64,000 nt of DNA from Candidatus Saccharimonadota bacterium. Lineage in GTDB: Bacteria; Patescibacteriota; Saccharimonadia; Saccharimonadales; UBA4665. Within the stretch, counting starts at the first letter, position 1. The number at the start of each line of letters is the position of its first letter. Made by a program: the position numbers and the translations under genes. The notes below the pieces were generated by a model, which saw only the letters and a program-made list of their open reading frames with translations, was not told the DNA's origin and made no database searches. Below are positions 7,707-17,400 of the stretch, one piece after another. The stretch covers positions 124,001 through 188,000 of the forward strand of contig JAQGGT010000004.1 of assembly GCA_028289245.1 (NCBI GenBank). Direction: 5' to 3'.

Positions 7707-10700
7707 TTACATCTTCTTCAGGCGAACGTTGCGAATCACCACGCTATAAGGATTGACGCCGTTGGGCGTAATGTCGAAGCTGACAACTTTTTTATAACCA
7801 CCGGGGGCAGCCAGGGTCAGCTTGTCGAAAGCGGCTCTAAACAGCTCGCTCTCCGTAATGGCTGTGCCCAGAGCTTCCGTACTGGTGCGTGTCATACCAG
7901 TTCCGGTGAACTCGTAGATAATGTCCTCTTTGCCGCCGGCTACTTGGACGCCTAAGGCACCAATTTCAAAGCTATAATCTTTGCCTAGCGTTGCAATCCG
8001 AGACTGGAGGCTAGCTACCAACGCGTAGGCGGCGATTTCGGCGCTATCGATGTCATATGGTAATTGCGGGATGGACGAGCTGGCGGTAGTAGCGAGGCCA
8101 TAGCGAGTCATCTTCTTTGTCGAATTTCCGATGGTAATGGGTTGGCGGAAGTCTGAAACAGTTTGGTCGATGTAGCCGACGCGAGCCGAGAGCAGCTCGG
8201 CGAGACGGCGATTGCGCGGCGTATAGCGGAAAATTGCCACGTTGTTTTCGGTGACATTGATTTGCTGTAAGCGGGCCGCTTCGCGATTGGACAATGGAAG
8301 TTGTGCGGCTGGACCGATGATGTAGATGTCTTCCCCTAATACACTCTTTGCCAGGGCGGTGCTCTCACCCATCAAGTCGGCAGTGACGTCGGACAAAATG
8401 AGCTTGCTTCGTGGAATTTTGATTGGCTGACCCGGGTTGGCCGGCCGGCGCCTCGAAAGGGTCGAAGGAGTTGTATCCTCGCGACGACTGGCCTCATTGG
8501 GTATCCGGAAGCTAATAGCGTATTCGCGGCCTCCTTGGCGTTCATACTTGTCAGATAAATCAGATATATATTCATTGACGGTACGGGTCTGCAGTGTAAA
8601 CAGTGGTAGGCGGTAGCCGTTGTCGTCAAAGCCAGCAAAATTGCTACTATCAATAAGCGTGATAGTATCGCCGTTACGCTCCAGAACTAGATTCACCCGA
8701 CGCTCATCTACTCTCGTCTTGTAGCTGATGCCAAAGCCGGGCTGGATACTGGCATTGAGCGCCCGGCGAGCGGCAGTATCTTCGTCCCGCAAATACTGCT
8801 TAAAGCGTTGGCTGATCTCCACCCCAACTTCGGCTTTTGGTACACTGACGGCGAACGCATCGGGATCCTGGGCATAGCTGCGAACCAGGGCGTATGCATA
8901 GGTTTCGTCAACTGACTGTTCTGCAAAGTCAAATGCCTCTGACCGAGCGTTAATTGTAGAAACTAAACGGGCATCGACATTCGTGTCCGTATCATCGGGC
9001 AGCTCGCGGAGCGTTCTAATAACTGTATTAGCAGGATCGAACACGATGATTTCGTTGCCGGCGGCTTGTTCGGTACGGATAAACCCGAGTAAATTTTCCA
9101 GTTCTGTGACCCGCTCAGAGAGGTAGGGTTTATTAGCGCGCGTTTCAGTGCGCGTTTCGGGACGCCCCTCTTCCAAGGCTTTAACGGTTGTATCGACGAG
9201 TCGGGCGACGGCGGTGTAGCGGTTGCCTCCTTGCGTGCGATAAGCCCGCACCAGCAACCCAACGAAGTCCTCATAGCTTTTTTCGAAAATCTCTACACCG
9301 CGACCTTCAAAAGATCTTGATCGGTCAATAAAACTCACCATATCATCCTGAACGTCGGTCACTATATAGACCAAAAATTCAGAGGAGGTTTGGATGGTAA
9401 TGCCGAATCCCGGCACGACGTACTCACGGAGCTCCTCGCCCACGCCTGGGCGGAGTAAGTTGAAGAGGCGCTGATTTTCTAGAGAGTCGTAGGGTTTAGC
9501 TACCGGCAAGCTAATGGTCGTATAGGTCGATACCCCGTCCAGTAACGCCAGAAGGTTCTCCGAGCTTTCAAGGCTACTGTCCGCACTCGAGCGCTGTACG
9601 GTGAAGAAATCGATACTGCCACCTCGCTGCACAAATGTTCTCACCGTCCTGTCCTCAGTAATACTCACTGGAATGCTCCGTATTTCCTGACGGGTGAGGG
9701 CCCATACTATGCGGTTTTGAGCTTGGGCCTCCCTAAAGAAGTCCCTCAAAGCCTCGGTACCCTGCCCCTTTTCGTATAGGGTAACGGCATCGCCGCTCGC
9801 AACCATTTCACCTTTGCCAATGGCTTGCACCGAGGCTACCTTGCCGCTGGCCAAAATTTTGAGGATGGCTTCCGAGCTATTGTCGGCGCCATAGGTGCGG
9901 TCAATGACTTGATTGCCAATAGTGTAGCGCAGGGTCAGCTGGTCATTGCCGGCGGGCAGCAATTCGATGAAGGTCTGGCCGCTGGCACCGGCTTCCAGAA
10001 TGATGCAGCTGCCCGGCTTGAGACCACTCGCCAGCTGCTCTTGGGCCTTTTGGTTGCCGTTGATCAAGCCGCCATCGATATCAGTGGGCTTGGCGATGGT
10101 GCTCAGGACGTCTTCCAACTCGCTCTCATAGCCTTTGGCGAGGATGGCAATGTCCGGCGTTCGACTGAATGTCACGGCGCCCTCTAGACACAGACGCGCA
10201 CTGTTCTCCTCATCTTCTTTAATAGTGCGAACCTTTTGCTCGATGATATCGAGACGGGCTTCGAAACTTGTCTGATTGCTGCGTGGGGCGTTTAAGGCAA
10301 TCAGGTTGTAGCGGGCGCGTAAATCTTGGCATAGCGCCTCTTTAGTAGTGCTGGTTTGGCCCCACCACTGTATTTTATCGACTTGATCGATCTGCGCCAC
10401 GCTGTCGCCCGACTGGACCTGTAGATTGAGAAGGGTTTCGATGACGGTCTTGGCAGAATCGCCAGCACCGACCACCGCCACTGTTTTACCGGCGAAGTCG
10501 GCTAGGGGGAACTGGCGCGACGGGTCGCCAACGCGGGCCAGGAAATCGTCGTAGGTCATAACTCTGGGCTTTTCGGCCTGACGCTCGCGGTCTATAAAGG
10601 CATCGCTGTCTTTGTTGCCGAGCTTGTACGATTCTTTGCCGAGGCCCGAGCCAATCACCAGCTTGTCGGTGGTGAGTTCGATGCGTCGCCCGTCTCGCTC

Positions 10701-11561
10701 GGTGAGTAAACGGTAGCGACCGGCTGAATCGGCCCGCCGGTTCGGGATGATACCCATAAGGCGGGTTTTGGTAGCTACGAGCGAGCTGTTTAAGTAGGTA
10801 TTTAGACCACTTGCCACCGCCAAGACGTTTTGTGTGGGGTAGACGGTGCTATCGAGATCAGCAACTTCTATAACGCCTGGTGATAACGAATTAAGGCCGC
10901 CCTTATCGCCCGGTAGCGGCGCTGGTTCGCCGGCTAAGGTTGGGCGGTTACGGCTATTGAGCCGGAACAGCGGCCGCTTGGCGGTGGCGAACTGGCCACC
11001 GAGGCCTGCAGCTTCGTCAATTGTCAGCAAGGCTTCGCCCGGTACCGATTCACGGCGCTGTGATACAAAGACGCTCGACGAAGGGCCACTGCCGACGACA
11101 ATTGTTGGCCAAAATTGGCCGCTCTGGAGTTTGCTGGCGTCTTCTTCGACGGCAGCTTGTAGGGCGGTATCGAGCAGACGGGGATTAGCGGCATATATAC
11201 CGGCAAACAGCGGTGTCATGACACGGTTACGACGGTTGCCAGGGGTCGTTTCGGTGTAGTCGCCGCTGCGGGCGCGTCCGAGAAAACCGGAGACGCGCTC
11301 CCAACTACTGCTGTCACTGCGCACTGTGCCGAGTAAGGCGCGCATACTGCCGGATTCGCGGACACGGCTGGCGCGGAAACGCTGGGCCGCAAAAGCACCG
11401 CCAACCATTCCCTGCCGTCCGGTTTCGGCACTTAGGAGTTCCGCGAGGAGGGCATCTTCACGAGCAATCTCAGCCTCGCTATTTTCGTCCTGAATCAGGA
11501 CATCATTTTCGGTGATATCCGGTATTTCGGGAATTTCAGGTGATCGCTTATTACCGGGCAT
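7707..11561 (-). CDS. Giant FAD/NAD(P)-binding protein with repeated C-terminal domains
   Basis: A 1284-residue protein. Residues about 150-490 look like an FMO/lysine-N-hydroxylase-type flavoprotein: FAD motif VVGSGPSSS (155-163), GLGGQF (186-191), NAD(P) motif VAVVGAGDSA (361-370) and the late AKGY (475-478). The remaining 800 residues are unrecognised. Two segments, about 678-790 and 900-1020, look like copies of one domain: PGFGI-T, then SFIDRS or TLIDSS, then QGG-x-x-Y. No signal peptide or membrane helix. Redox chemistry is inferred from the nucleotide-binding motifs only; the substrate is unknown. It is monocistronic with its own promoter and terminator. Confidence 0.75.
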   Translation of the reverse strand: MPGNKRSPEIPEIPDITENDVLIQDENSEAEIAREDALLAELLSAETGRQGMVGGAFAAQRFRASRVRESGSMRALLGTVRSDSSSWERVSGFLGRARSGDYTETTPGNRRNRVMTPLFAGIYAANPRLLDTALQAAVEEDASKLQSGQFWPTIVVGSGPSSSVFVSQRRESVPGEALLTIDEAAGLGGQFATAKRPLFRLNSRNRPTLAGEPAPLPGDKGGLNSLSPGVIEVADLDSTVYPTQNVLAVASGLNTYLNSSLVATKTRLMGIIPNRRADSAGRYRLLTERDGRRIELTTDKLVIGSGLGKESYKLGNKDSDAFIDRERQAEKPRVMTYDDFLARVGDPSRQFPLADFAGKTVAVVGAGDSAKTVIETLLNLQVQSGDSVAQIDQVDKIQWWGQTSTTKEALCQDLRARYNLIALNAPRSNQTSFEARLDIIEQKVRTIKEDEENSARLCLEGAVTFSRTPDIAILAKGYESELEDVLSTIAKPTDIDGGLINGNQKAQEQLASGLKPGSCIILEAGASGQTFIELLPAGNDQLTLRYTIGNQVIDRTYGADNSSEAILKILASGKVASVQAIGKGEMVASGDAVTLYEKGQGTEALRDFFREAQAQNRIVWALTRQEIRSIPVSITEDRTVRTFVQRGGSIDFFTVQRSSADSSLESSENLLALLDGVSTYTTISLPVAKPYDSLENQRLFNLLRPGVGEELREYVVPGFGITIQTSSEFLVYIVTDVQDDMVSFIDRSRSFEGRGVEIFEKSYEDFVGLLVRAYRTQGGNRYTAVARLVDTTVKALEEGRPETRTETRANKPYLSERVTELENLLGFIRTEQAAGNEIIVFDPANTVIRTLRELPDDTDTNVDARLVSTINARSEAFDFAEQSVDETYAYALVRSYAQDPDAFAVSVPKAEVGVEISQRFKQYLRDEDTAARRALNASIQPGFGISYKTRVDERRVNLVLERNGDTITLIDSSNFAGFDDNGYRLPLFTLQTRTVNEYISDLSDKYERQGGREYAISFRIPNEASRREDTTPSTLSRRRPANPGQPIKIPRSKLILSDVTADLMGESTALAKSVLGEDIYIIGPAAQLPLSNREAARLQQINVTENNVAIFRYTPRNRRLAELLSARVGYIDQTVSDFRQPITIGNSTKKMTRYGLATTASSSIPQLPYDIDSAEIAAYALVASLQSRIATLGKDYSFEIGALGVQVAGGKEDIIYEFTGTGMTRTSTEALGTAITESELFRAAFDKLTLAAPGGYKKVVSFDITPNGVNPYSVVIRNVRLKKM

Positions 11562-11598
11562 GAATTAACAGACTACTCTTACTCTTACAATTGACAGC

Positions 11599-11627
11599 AT
11601 TATATCATCAAATTGTTATAAACACAA
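11599..11627 (-). promoter_or_regulatory. Promoter of the giant flavoprotein gene
   Basis: TTGTGT (11622-11627), a 17-nt spacer and TATAAT (11599-11604) on the minus strand, about 37 nt before ATG. A TTGACA at 11591-11596 on the opposite strand may start a divergent transcript. Confidence 0.65.
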
Positions 11628-11762
11628 TATTAAGTCAGTATACTAACTTTGATGCACTTGTCGTATGTATTATCGAGTGCATAGTGATCATATTATGCGG
11701 CTCGGGGTTCATAAGAATTATCACATACCTGACCTACCTACAAACTGTTATGATAGAGTCAC

Positions 11763-12245
11763 ATGGAGAAGCAAAAGTCGACATACTTATTTGCGCTCGA
11801 GGTTACGCCTCTCAAAGTTGGTAAAACATATGATACCCTGCCCCTGCACTGCACGCTGATGCACCGCTTTCTTTCAGAAAAATCAGCCGACGAGCTTGTC
11901 AAACATACAGAAAAGTTGCTTGATAATACTAGCCAAATAGTACTAGTACCAGGTGATCATGTGCCGTTCGGGCCACGCCACAAACTAGCTAATCGGCTCA
12001 AGCTGACCAAGGAATTACTGGCGCTTCATATGGCACTGTATGATCTATTAATCGAAGTGGGTGTGCACTTTACCGAAGCCGATTGGGTAGGCAAAGGATA
12101 TACGCCGCACGTCTCGGACCAGAAAGGCGTCAGCCTACCGACTCGAGGCAGTACTGTGAGCAGCGCCGTGTATCTGATAGAAGTGGAGCATCCGCTCGAC
12201 GGGACTCATCGCTTCGTGCGGCACAAGTTTGGGCTGCGGCCATAA
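11763..12245 (+). CDS. 2H phosphoesterase / 2'-5' RNA ligase-like protein
   Basis: A 160-residue protein with the two signature motifs of the 2H superfamily: LHCTL (H29, T31) and YTPHVS (H116, S118), spaced as usual. The family hydrolyses or forms 2'-5' or 2',3'-cyclic phosphodiester bonds in RNA or nucleotides. Cytoplasmic. The 200-nt gap upstream has a 7-bp hairpin (ATGCACT/AGTGCAT, about 11652-11683) and TATGAT about 8 nt before ATG, without a clear -35. Confidence 0.8.
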   Translation: MEKQKSTYLFALEVTPLKVGKTYDTLPLHCTLMHRFLSEKSADELVKHTEKLLDNTSQIVLVPGDHVPFGPRHKLANRLKLTKELLALHMALYDLLIEVGVHFTEADWVGKGYTPHVSDQKGVSLPTRGSTVSSAVYLIEVEHPLDGTHRFVRHKFGLRP

Positions 12246-12299
12246 GACTATTTTTTAATAATATTGCGCATTCTGCCTGGTTATGGTACCGTCGGCTTT

Positions 12300-13154
12300 A
12301 TGAGCAAATCATCTTCACACGAGAGGCTAGATACCAGCCTCGAACCGCGCCGCGGCGGTACTCCGCAGCACGATCCCCGGTATGATACTCCGGAGATCCA
12401 CATTGATACCCGTAATACTGATAGTGACCTACGACCTAGTCTGTCATGGCGGGCTCGTGGCGTTGCTGCGTTGGCACTAGTCGGTGTTCTTGGCATTGGT
12501 GTGGGTTATTTTAAAGCTCGCAGTAACGACCAGGCCGCCGAAGCCGACCAAATCAATCGTGGCCTGGCAGCCACCGCCCAAGATATTGGCGCTACGCGTA
12601 CCCAGCCGGTAAAAGTCCAAAATCAAGTGTGCGTGCTGGAGCCGGGCGTCAAACTGCACAAGTCGCAGCTGCCGGTCGTTCATCACGGCCTCTTCAGCGG
12701 CGTTATGGGTCTTAAAGGTGATGTTGTGCAGACGCTTGACCACGAACTGCCGGTCTACCGCCCAATGATCTATACCGATCCTGATCCCACTATCGGTACT
12801 CGTTTTGGGTTTGTGATTAACGGCCAGACCGACAAACCAACTGCTGGCCCTGATGCCACGCCGGCCGAAATTACTTCAAGCCTAGTATGGGAAGACTTTT
12901 ACAAAGACTCCCAGAAGACTATTAAAAAAACTGAAAAGGTCGTCGGCAGCGACGGCAAAATCGTCGAACAGAAAGTTACTGTGCCAATGGTGCAGTGCGT
13001 AGATATCGATGGACAGCCATCGACTGCCAAGACCGTCGACACCCACTGGACTGACTCGGGCCACCTGATGGACGCCGGCGGTGCAACCGCCGCTTACGCT
13101 GTTGAAAATGCCAGTTACATCACATTTAGCCAGCTGCAGCACCCTAAAAACTAA
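12300..13154 (+). CDS. Single-pass membrane protein of unknown function
   Basis: A 284-residue protein with a basic, disordered cytoplasmic N-terminus, one transmembrane helix (about 53-71) and a predicted extracellular domain of about 210 residues with two Cys. ATG at 12300 is chosen over the in-frame ATG at 12264 because the extra residues do not fit the polar N-terminus; neither has a clear ribosome-binding site. It precedes the 387-residue and 1177-residue envelope genes on the same strand, so a cell-surface role is likely. No family recognised. Confidence 0.65.
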   Translation: MSKSSSHERLDTSLEPRRGGTPQHDPRYDTPEIHIDTRNTDSDLRPSLSWRARGVAALALVGVLGIGVGYFKARSNDQAAEADQINRGLAATAQDIGATRTQPVKVQNQVCVLEPGVKLHKSQLPVVHHGLFSGVMGLKGDVVQTLDHELPVYRPMIYTDPDPTIGTRFGFVINGQTDKPTAGPDATPAEITSSLVWEDFYKDSQKTIKKTEKVVGSDGKIVEQKVTVPMVQCVDIDGQPSTAKTVDTHWTDSGHLMDAGGATAAYAVENASYITFSQLQHPKN

Positions 13155-13159
13155 TAATG

Positions 13160-13188
13160 TTGACAGCCCTACTAGTGCATGGTAGTAT
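13160..13188 (+). promoter_or_regulatory. Promoter of the envelope/murein-hydrolase operon
   Basis: Consensus-like TTGACA (13160-13165), a 17-nt spacer and TAGTAT (13183-13188), about 115 nt before the start codon at 13302, leaving a structured 5' leader. Confidence 0.8.
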
Positions 13189-13223
13189 CCAGTTAATGAC
13201 CAAATAATTTGGCCGCAAAATAA

Positions 13224-13274
13224 ATAAAACTATTTACAGCCGAGGGTGGAAACCTTCGGTTGTATTTGTTTTAT
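13224..13274 (+). promoter_or_regulatory. Long stem-loop in the 5' leader
   Basis: ATAAAACTATTTACAGCCGAGG pairs with CCTTCGGTTGTATTTGTTTTAT across a six-base TGGAAA-like loop, giving about 20 pairs with a small internal mismatch. It lies between the promoter and the start codon and leaves the ribosome-binding site GGAAGGA free. It may be an mRNA stabiliser or attenuator; the 3' side has T-runs but no clean U-tract. Confidence 0.55.
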
Positions 13275-13301
13275 GAATGGGTAAAAACGGAAGGATAACC
13301 T

Positions 13302-14465
13302 ATGAAAACCTCACCAACCTTTAACCAAATCACCGATCAGATCGGGGCAGCGTACGCTGTAGAGATGGACGAAGCTACCCAGTTACCTGCTGTCGGTTTC
13401 GGCGATGTTGAACTAGCACCAGGCGAAGGCCATCACTTATTGAGCAGTGAAGAAGGCTCCGCCAAAGCCTGGCTTTTGGGCGCCATTGGCGCTGCCGCAG
13501 CCGGTGTTACCGCAGTGCTCATATGGCATGGTGGTGGCGGTAGTGCTCCTAAGGTGGCAGTCGAAAACCACGTCAAACAAGAGCCTTCCGAGGTTGCCTA
13601 TACATTTAATATGAATCGTGGCTGCTACTTCGGCTTCGATACCGACACCGGTACTAAGATTATCGCCGAGCCTCACTTTAAATCGGGGAATATTCCTGGC
13701 GTGAACACTCACCTGGGCTGGGATATTCACATAGGATTTTATGATATATGGACCAAAATTAACGGTACGGTAGAAACCCAAGTCTGCCAAAAAGAAGCCA
13801 ACGTGACTGCGATTTACACTCCCGCCTCAAACTCACTCGTAGTAGATGTACCGCGCAACGCAATAACCTTCGATGCGCACATGCTGGCTGAGGGTCGCCG
13901 CGTTGATCACGGCCACGGACGAGGCATCGCATTGACTAAATCAGTGGCTGATCTGCAGACGCTTATTACTAGTAAGGGCCTGCCAAACAAGATTACCGAT
14001 GTTAATTCCGCACAAGAAGACATCGCACAGGAGCTGGCCGAAGGCAAAGTCGTAGAGCAGTGTGCGACGGAAGTATCTACTAAATACCAGCAAGCATTCG
14101 CTGATGCCAATAAGGCAAACTGGTCGTACGCGTCGAAAGTCTTCGGTAAGCAGGTGCCGGTTGAAAACATCCAGTTCGAGTTTGTTGGAGACGAGACGCC
14201 ACAATACGACAATGAGGTTAAGTATAGCGAGAGCGACGTTACTAGCCACAACATGAAAGTGGAGTTTGATGGTGGTGGTAAATGTGTCGACAAGTCAGCC
14301 GCACCAACCAATATTGACGGCCAGCGCGCCGCTCCGAGCCCAACTACTAGCCCTAATGCCGCTTCTGAAACTGCGTTAAGTGAGCAAGGTCCTGCGGTGA
14401 CTCCGGTCCGTCCGGCAGAGGTACCTACTCCAGCACCAACAACCCTGGCAAAACTGGGTAACTAA
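13302..14465 (+). CDS. Single-pass membrane protein with extracellular domain
   Basis: 387 residues: cytoplasmic N-terminus (1-55), transmembrane helix (about 56-76), an extracellular domain (about 90-330) and a Pro/Ala/Thr-rich tail. The segment NGTVETQVC to LVVDVPRNAITFDAHM recalls the beta-strand pattern of DUF4230 proteins, but that is weak. ATG is preceded by GGAAGGA. One base separates its stop from the 1177-residue hydrolase, so the two are co-translated and may form a surface complex acting on cell walls. Confidence 0.65.
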   Translation: MKTSPTFNQITDQIGAAYAVEMDEATQLPAVGFGDVELAPGEGHHLLSSEEGSAKAWLLGAIGAAAAGVTAVLIWHGGGGSAPKVAVENHVKQEPSEVAYTFNMNRGCYFGFDTDTGTKIIAEPHFKSGNIPGVNTHLGWDIHIGFYDIWTKINGTVETQVCQKEANVTAIYTPASNSLVVDVPRNAITFDAHMLAEGRRVDHGHGRGIALTKSVADLQTLITSKGLPNKITDVNSAQEDIAQELAEGKVVEQCATEVSTKYQQAFADANKANWSYASKVFGKQVPVENIQFEFVGDETPQYDNEVKYSESDVTSHNMKVEFDGGGKCVDKSAAPTNIDGQRAAPSPTTSPNAASETALSEQGPAVTPVRPAEVPTPAPTTLAKLGN

Positions 14466-14466
14466 C

Positions 14467-17400
14467 ATGGGTGAAGGAATTAACGACACAAGCAGCGACC
14501 TAGCTGCTGATTCTTGGGACCTCGCCGACGAGGAATATGATCAAACTCGAGACTGGCGCTACGCTGGCGATGAGCCGGCTATTCCGGCACAGACCGGCGG
14601 CAGTGAACTTGAGGCGCTCGAAGCAGAATCTGAGCGTAGCCGCGAACGTGAGCGTAATTTTCAGACGGACTACCGAGCGGCGTTCCAGGCTATGGACAAC
14701 GACCCTGCCTTTGCCGAGTTGTTTGAAGCACGTCGTAACCAGGCCGTCGGCGAAGGTCGCAAGTTCTTTGAGTACAAGCTGCTGGTAGATATCTACCGGG
14801 GCTACGTTCGAGACGGCGACTACACGCTGCCGCCACTTAAGCCAGTCGCCGATTTGGTCGTCAAAAAGCCGTCCCAGCCACTGGTACTAGTGCCATCTCG
14901 TGCGCCGAGTTCTAACCATGGTCTGCGCGAGGATGTGCGCTTTATGCTCTATCGCTGGAAGAACAGTCATCAGCTCCGTAACCCGATCTTTCACCAGATG
15001 TTACAGTCGCTGACCGAAGCTGAGCTGACCCAACTGAATGAAAACATGACTGCTGAGCAACGCAACGCTTTCTTTGATGCGGTCTATAAAAAAGCTCGTA
15101 AAGCCCACCTTCAGAATCGGGCTGATGCCTTAGCAGCTCGGGCTCGCGCCGAGGCAGTGATTAAAGTAACGCCGGCAGCCGAGCGCCGTCACCGTCATGA
15201 GCCCCGCCACGCCGCCCAGCCAAAAGCTATCGAGGCAGCACACAATGCTGGCCACAGCGCCGTGGAGATGGCCAAGACCGTAAAAACTATCGAACCCCGC
15301 AAGGTGGTTACTGGCACCATCGGCGCGAGTGTTATGCTTGGCGTCGCGATGAATGCCGCCCCTGTCGCAGCGAGCACACTGCGCGAACCGGCCAATGATA
15401 AAACTCGGGCGCTAGCTACCTCGCTGTATATCCACCAGGCTCCGACTAGCCAGCTGAGGTATATCAACGGCGTCTTTAAGCAAGTTATCGAAGCCAAGCC
15501 AGCCCACAAAACTGATGAAACACCAGAAACTCAGAACGTTGCTGCCGCTCGTGACGCGCTTAAAGCCCAGATTGAAGCCGATAAAGTAGTCGTCGAGAAG
15601 AGTACCTTCAGCCAGCAAGAAAAAGAGACTTTTGCAGCTGGCGCCGCTGCGGCCGAAAAGCTTATCGAAAATCCTGACCTCCAAGTGCCCGGCCTCACCT
15701 TTGCCGACAAGCCTAGTAACGACCAACTGTCCACGCTTTCTGCCCTACTCGGTAAATCACCTGAAGAGCTCCAGCTGATCGCCAACATTTTGAATATGGT
15801 TAGCCAAACCGCCGCTCAGGCGGCCGAGACTCCGGCGCCAGAAGTTGCTCAGCCTACAGCAGTGACACCCGTGGCAGCCCCTACTCATGTAGCCCCGGCC
15901 ACTAATGATCCCAGCACAAAGATTACGCCACCAGTAACTGCTAAACCAGAAGCGGCAGCTCCAAAACTAGCTGCCACGCTCAGCGAGGCCGACCGCAATG
16001 CCATCATCGATCCGCTCCACATGCCTGCCGAACACAAGGCATTTCTAAAAGTTATGACATTGCTTACGGTACAGGCTCGTCTGGACGGCGCCAAGATTAA
16101 CCCAGCGGCAACCACAGCGCTGGCTATCAAACAGACTGGTTGGGGTGAGAGCACGCTTGCCAAAGAAGCTAACAACTACTTTGCACTGCCAGTCGTTCCC
16201 GGCTGGAAAGGCGAAACCATCGTCGTTGATATGACGGCACCCGATGGCACCAAGACACCAATGTACTTCAAAAAATACGATTCACCGCAAGCTTCAATCG
16301 CTGACTTTGCGGCCCAAATTGAGAGCCGATCGCAGTACGCCGACACCGCCCGCAATGCCGATGACAGTGCTGCATTTATACTCGGCTTGTTCAACAAACT
16401 GCGCGCTGATAACAGCGTCGAGGCTGCGCCCGGTCAAAAAGGGGCCATGAGTTTCGCCGCTTCTTCATCGTATGCTGCCGAGCTCACCCGAATCATGCAA
16501 CAGTATAACCTGGATAAACTTGCCGGCGTCGGCGTTGCAGCTGCTCACACGACGCATGCGCCAGCACCTACTCACGCCGTGCCTCTATCTCCCGTTACGC
16601 AAGCACCAACGACGTCTGCTCCTCCAGCGACGCCGCTCGCCCCGGTCACCGTAGCGCCGGCTGCGCCAGGAGCAACGCCTGCCGTGCCGTTGGCACCCGT
16701 CACTCCGCCCGCAGCCGAGGCCCCCGTTACTCCAGCCGCACCAAATAAACTGGCCGGAGTTAACATTGCAGCCATTAACAAGCCTGGCGGTTTCAATAGC
16801 GAGCTCGTCCAGGGTGTAGTAAATCACTTAATTACCGTTAACGGCCTGACACCGATGGGTGCGGCTTATATGGCCGGTAATTTCTTACAGGAATCTGGCC
16901 TTCGCCCCGAGGCAGTCGGCGATCACGGTGAGGCCCACGGCATCGGCCAGTGGCACGCGCCCCGAGATACAGGCCTGCCAGCCGATCTGATGGGTCAACT
17001 CGACTTTGCAGTCAACGTTGATGCTCCTCATTCCGGCGGTGCCGCTCTCCTCAAAGCGGCTCGCGACCCGCACGCCACCGAAGCCGATTTTGCCAAAGGC
17101 GACCAAGCGTATGAGCGCTACGGCCCGGGCAAAGAAGGTAGGCGTGTTGAGTATGGCCGCATTATCTACCAACAGATGATGACGCCAGCAGCTGCCGCGC
17201 CTGCGCCAGCCCCGGCACCGGCCGCACCGGTTGCCCCAGCCCCGGCACCCGCGGCACCCGCGGCATCGGTTGCTCCTGTTAAACCACCGGCTGCAGCTAC
17301 TCCTGCTGCGCCTGTAACCCCGGTTAAAACCCCGGTTGCTAAACCCCCCGTAGCGGTTGCCCCAGCCCCAGCCCCAGCACCGGCGGCGCCTCCGGCTGCA

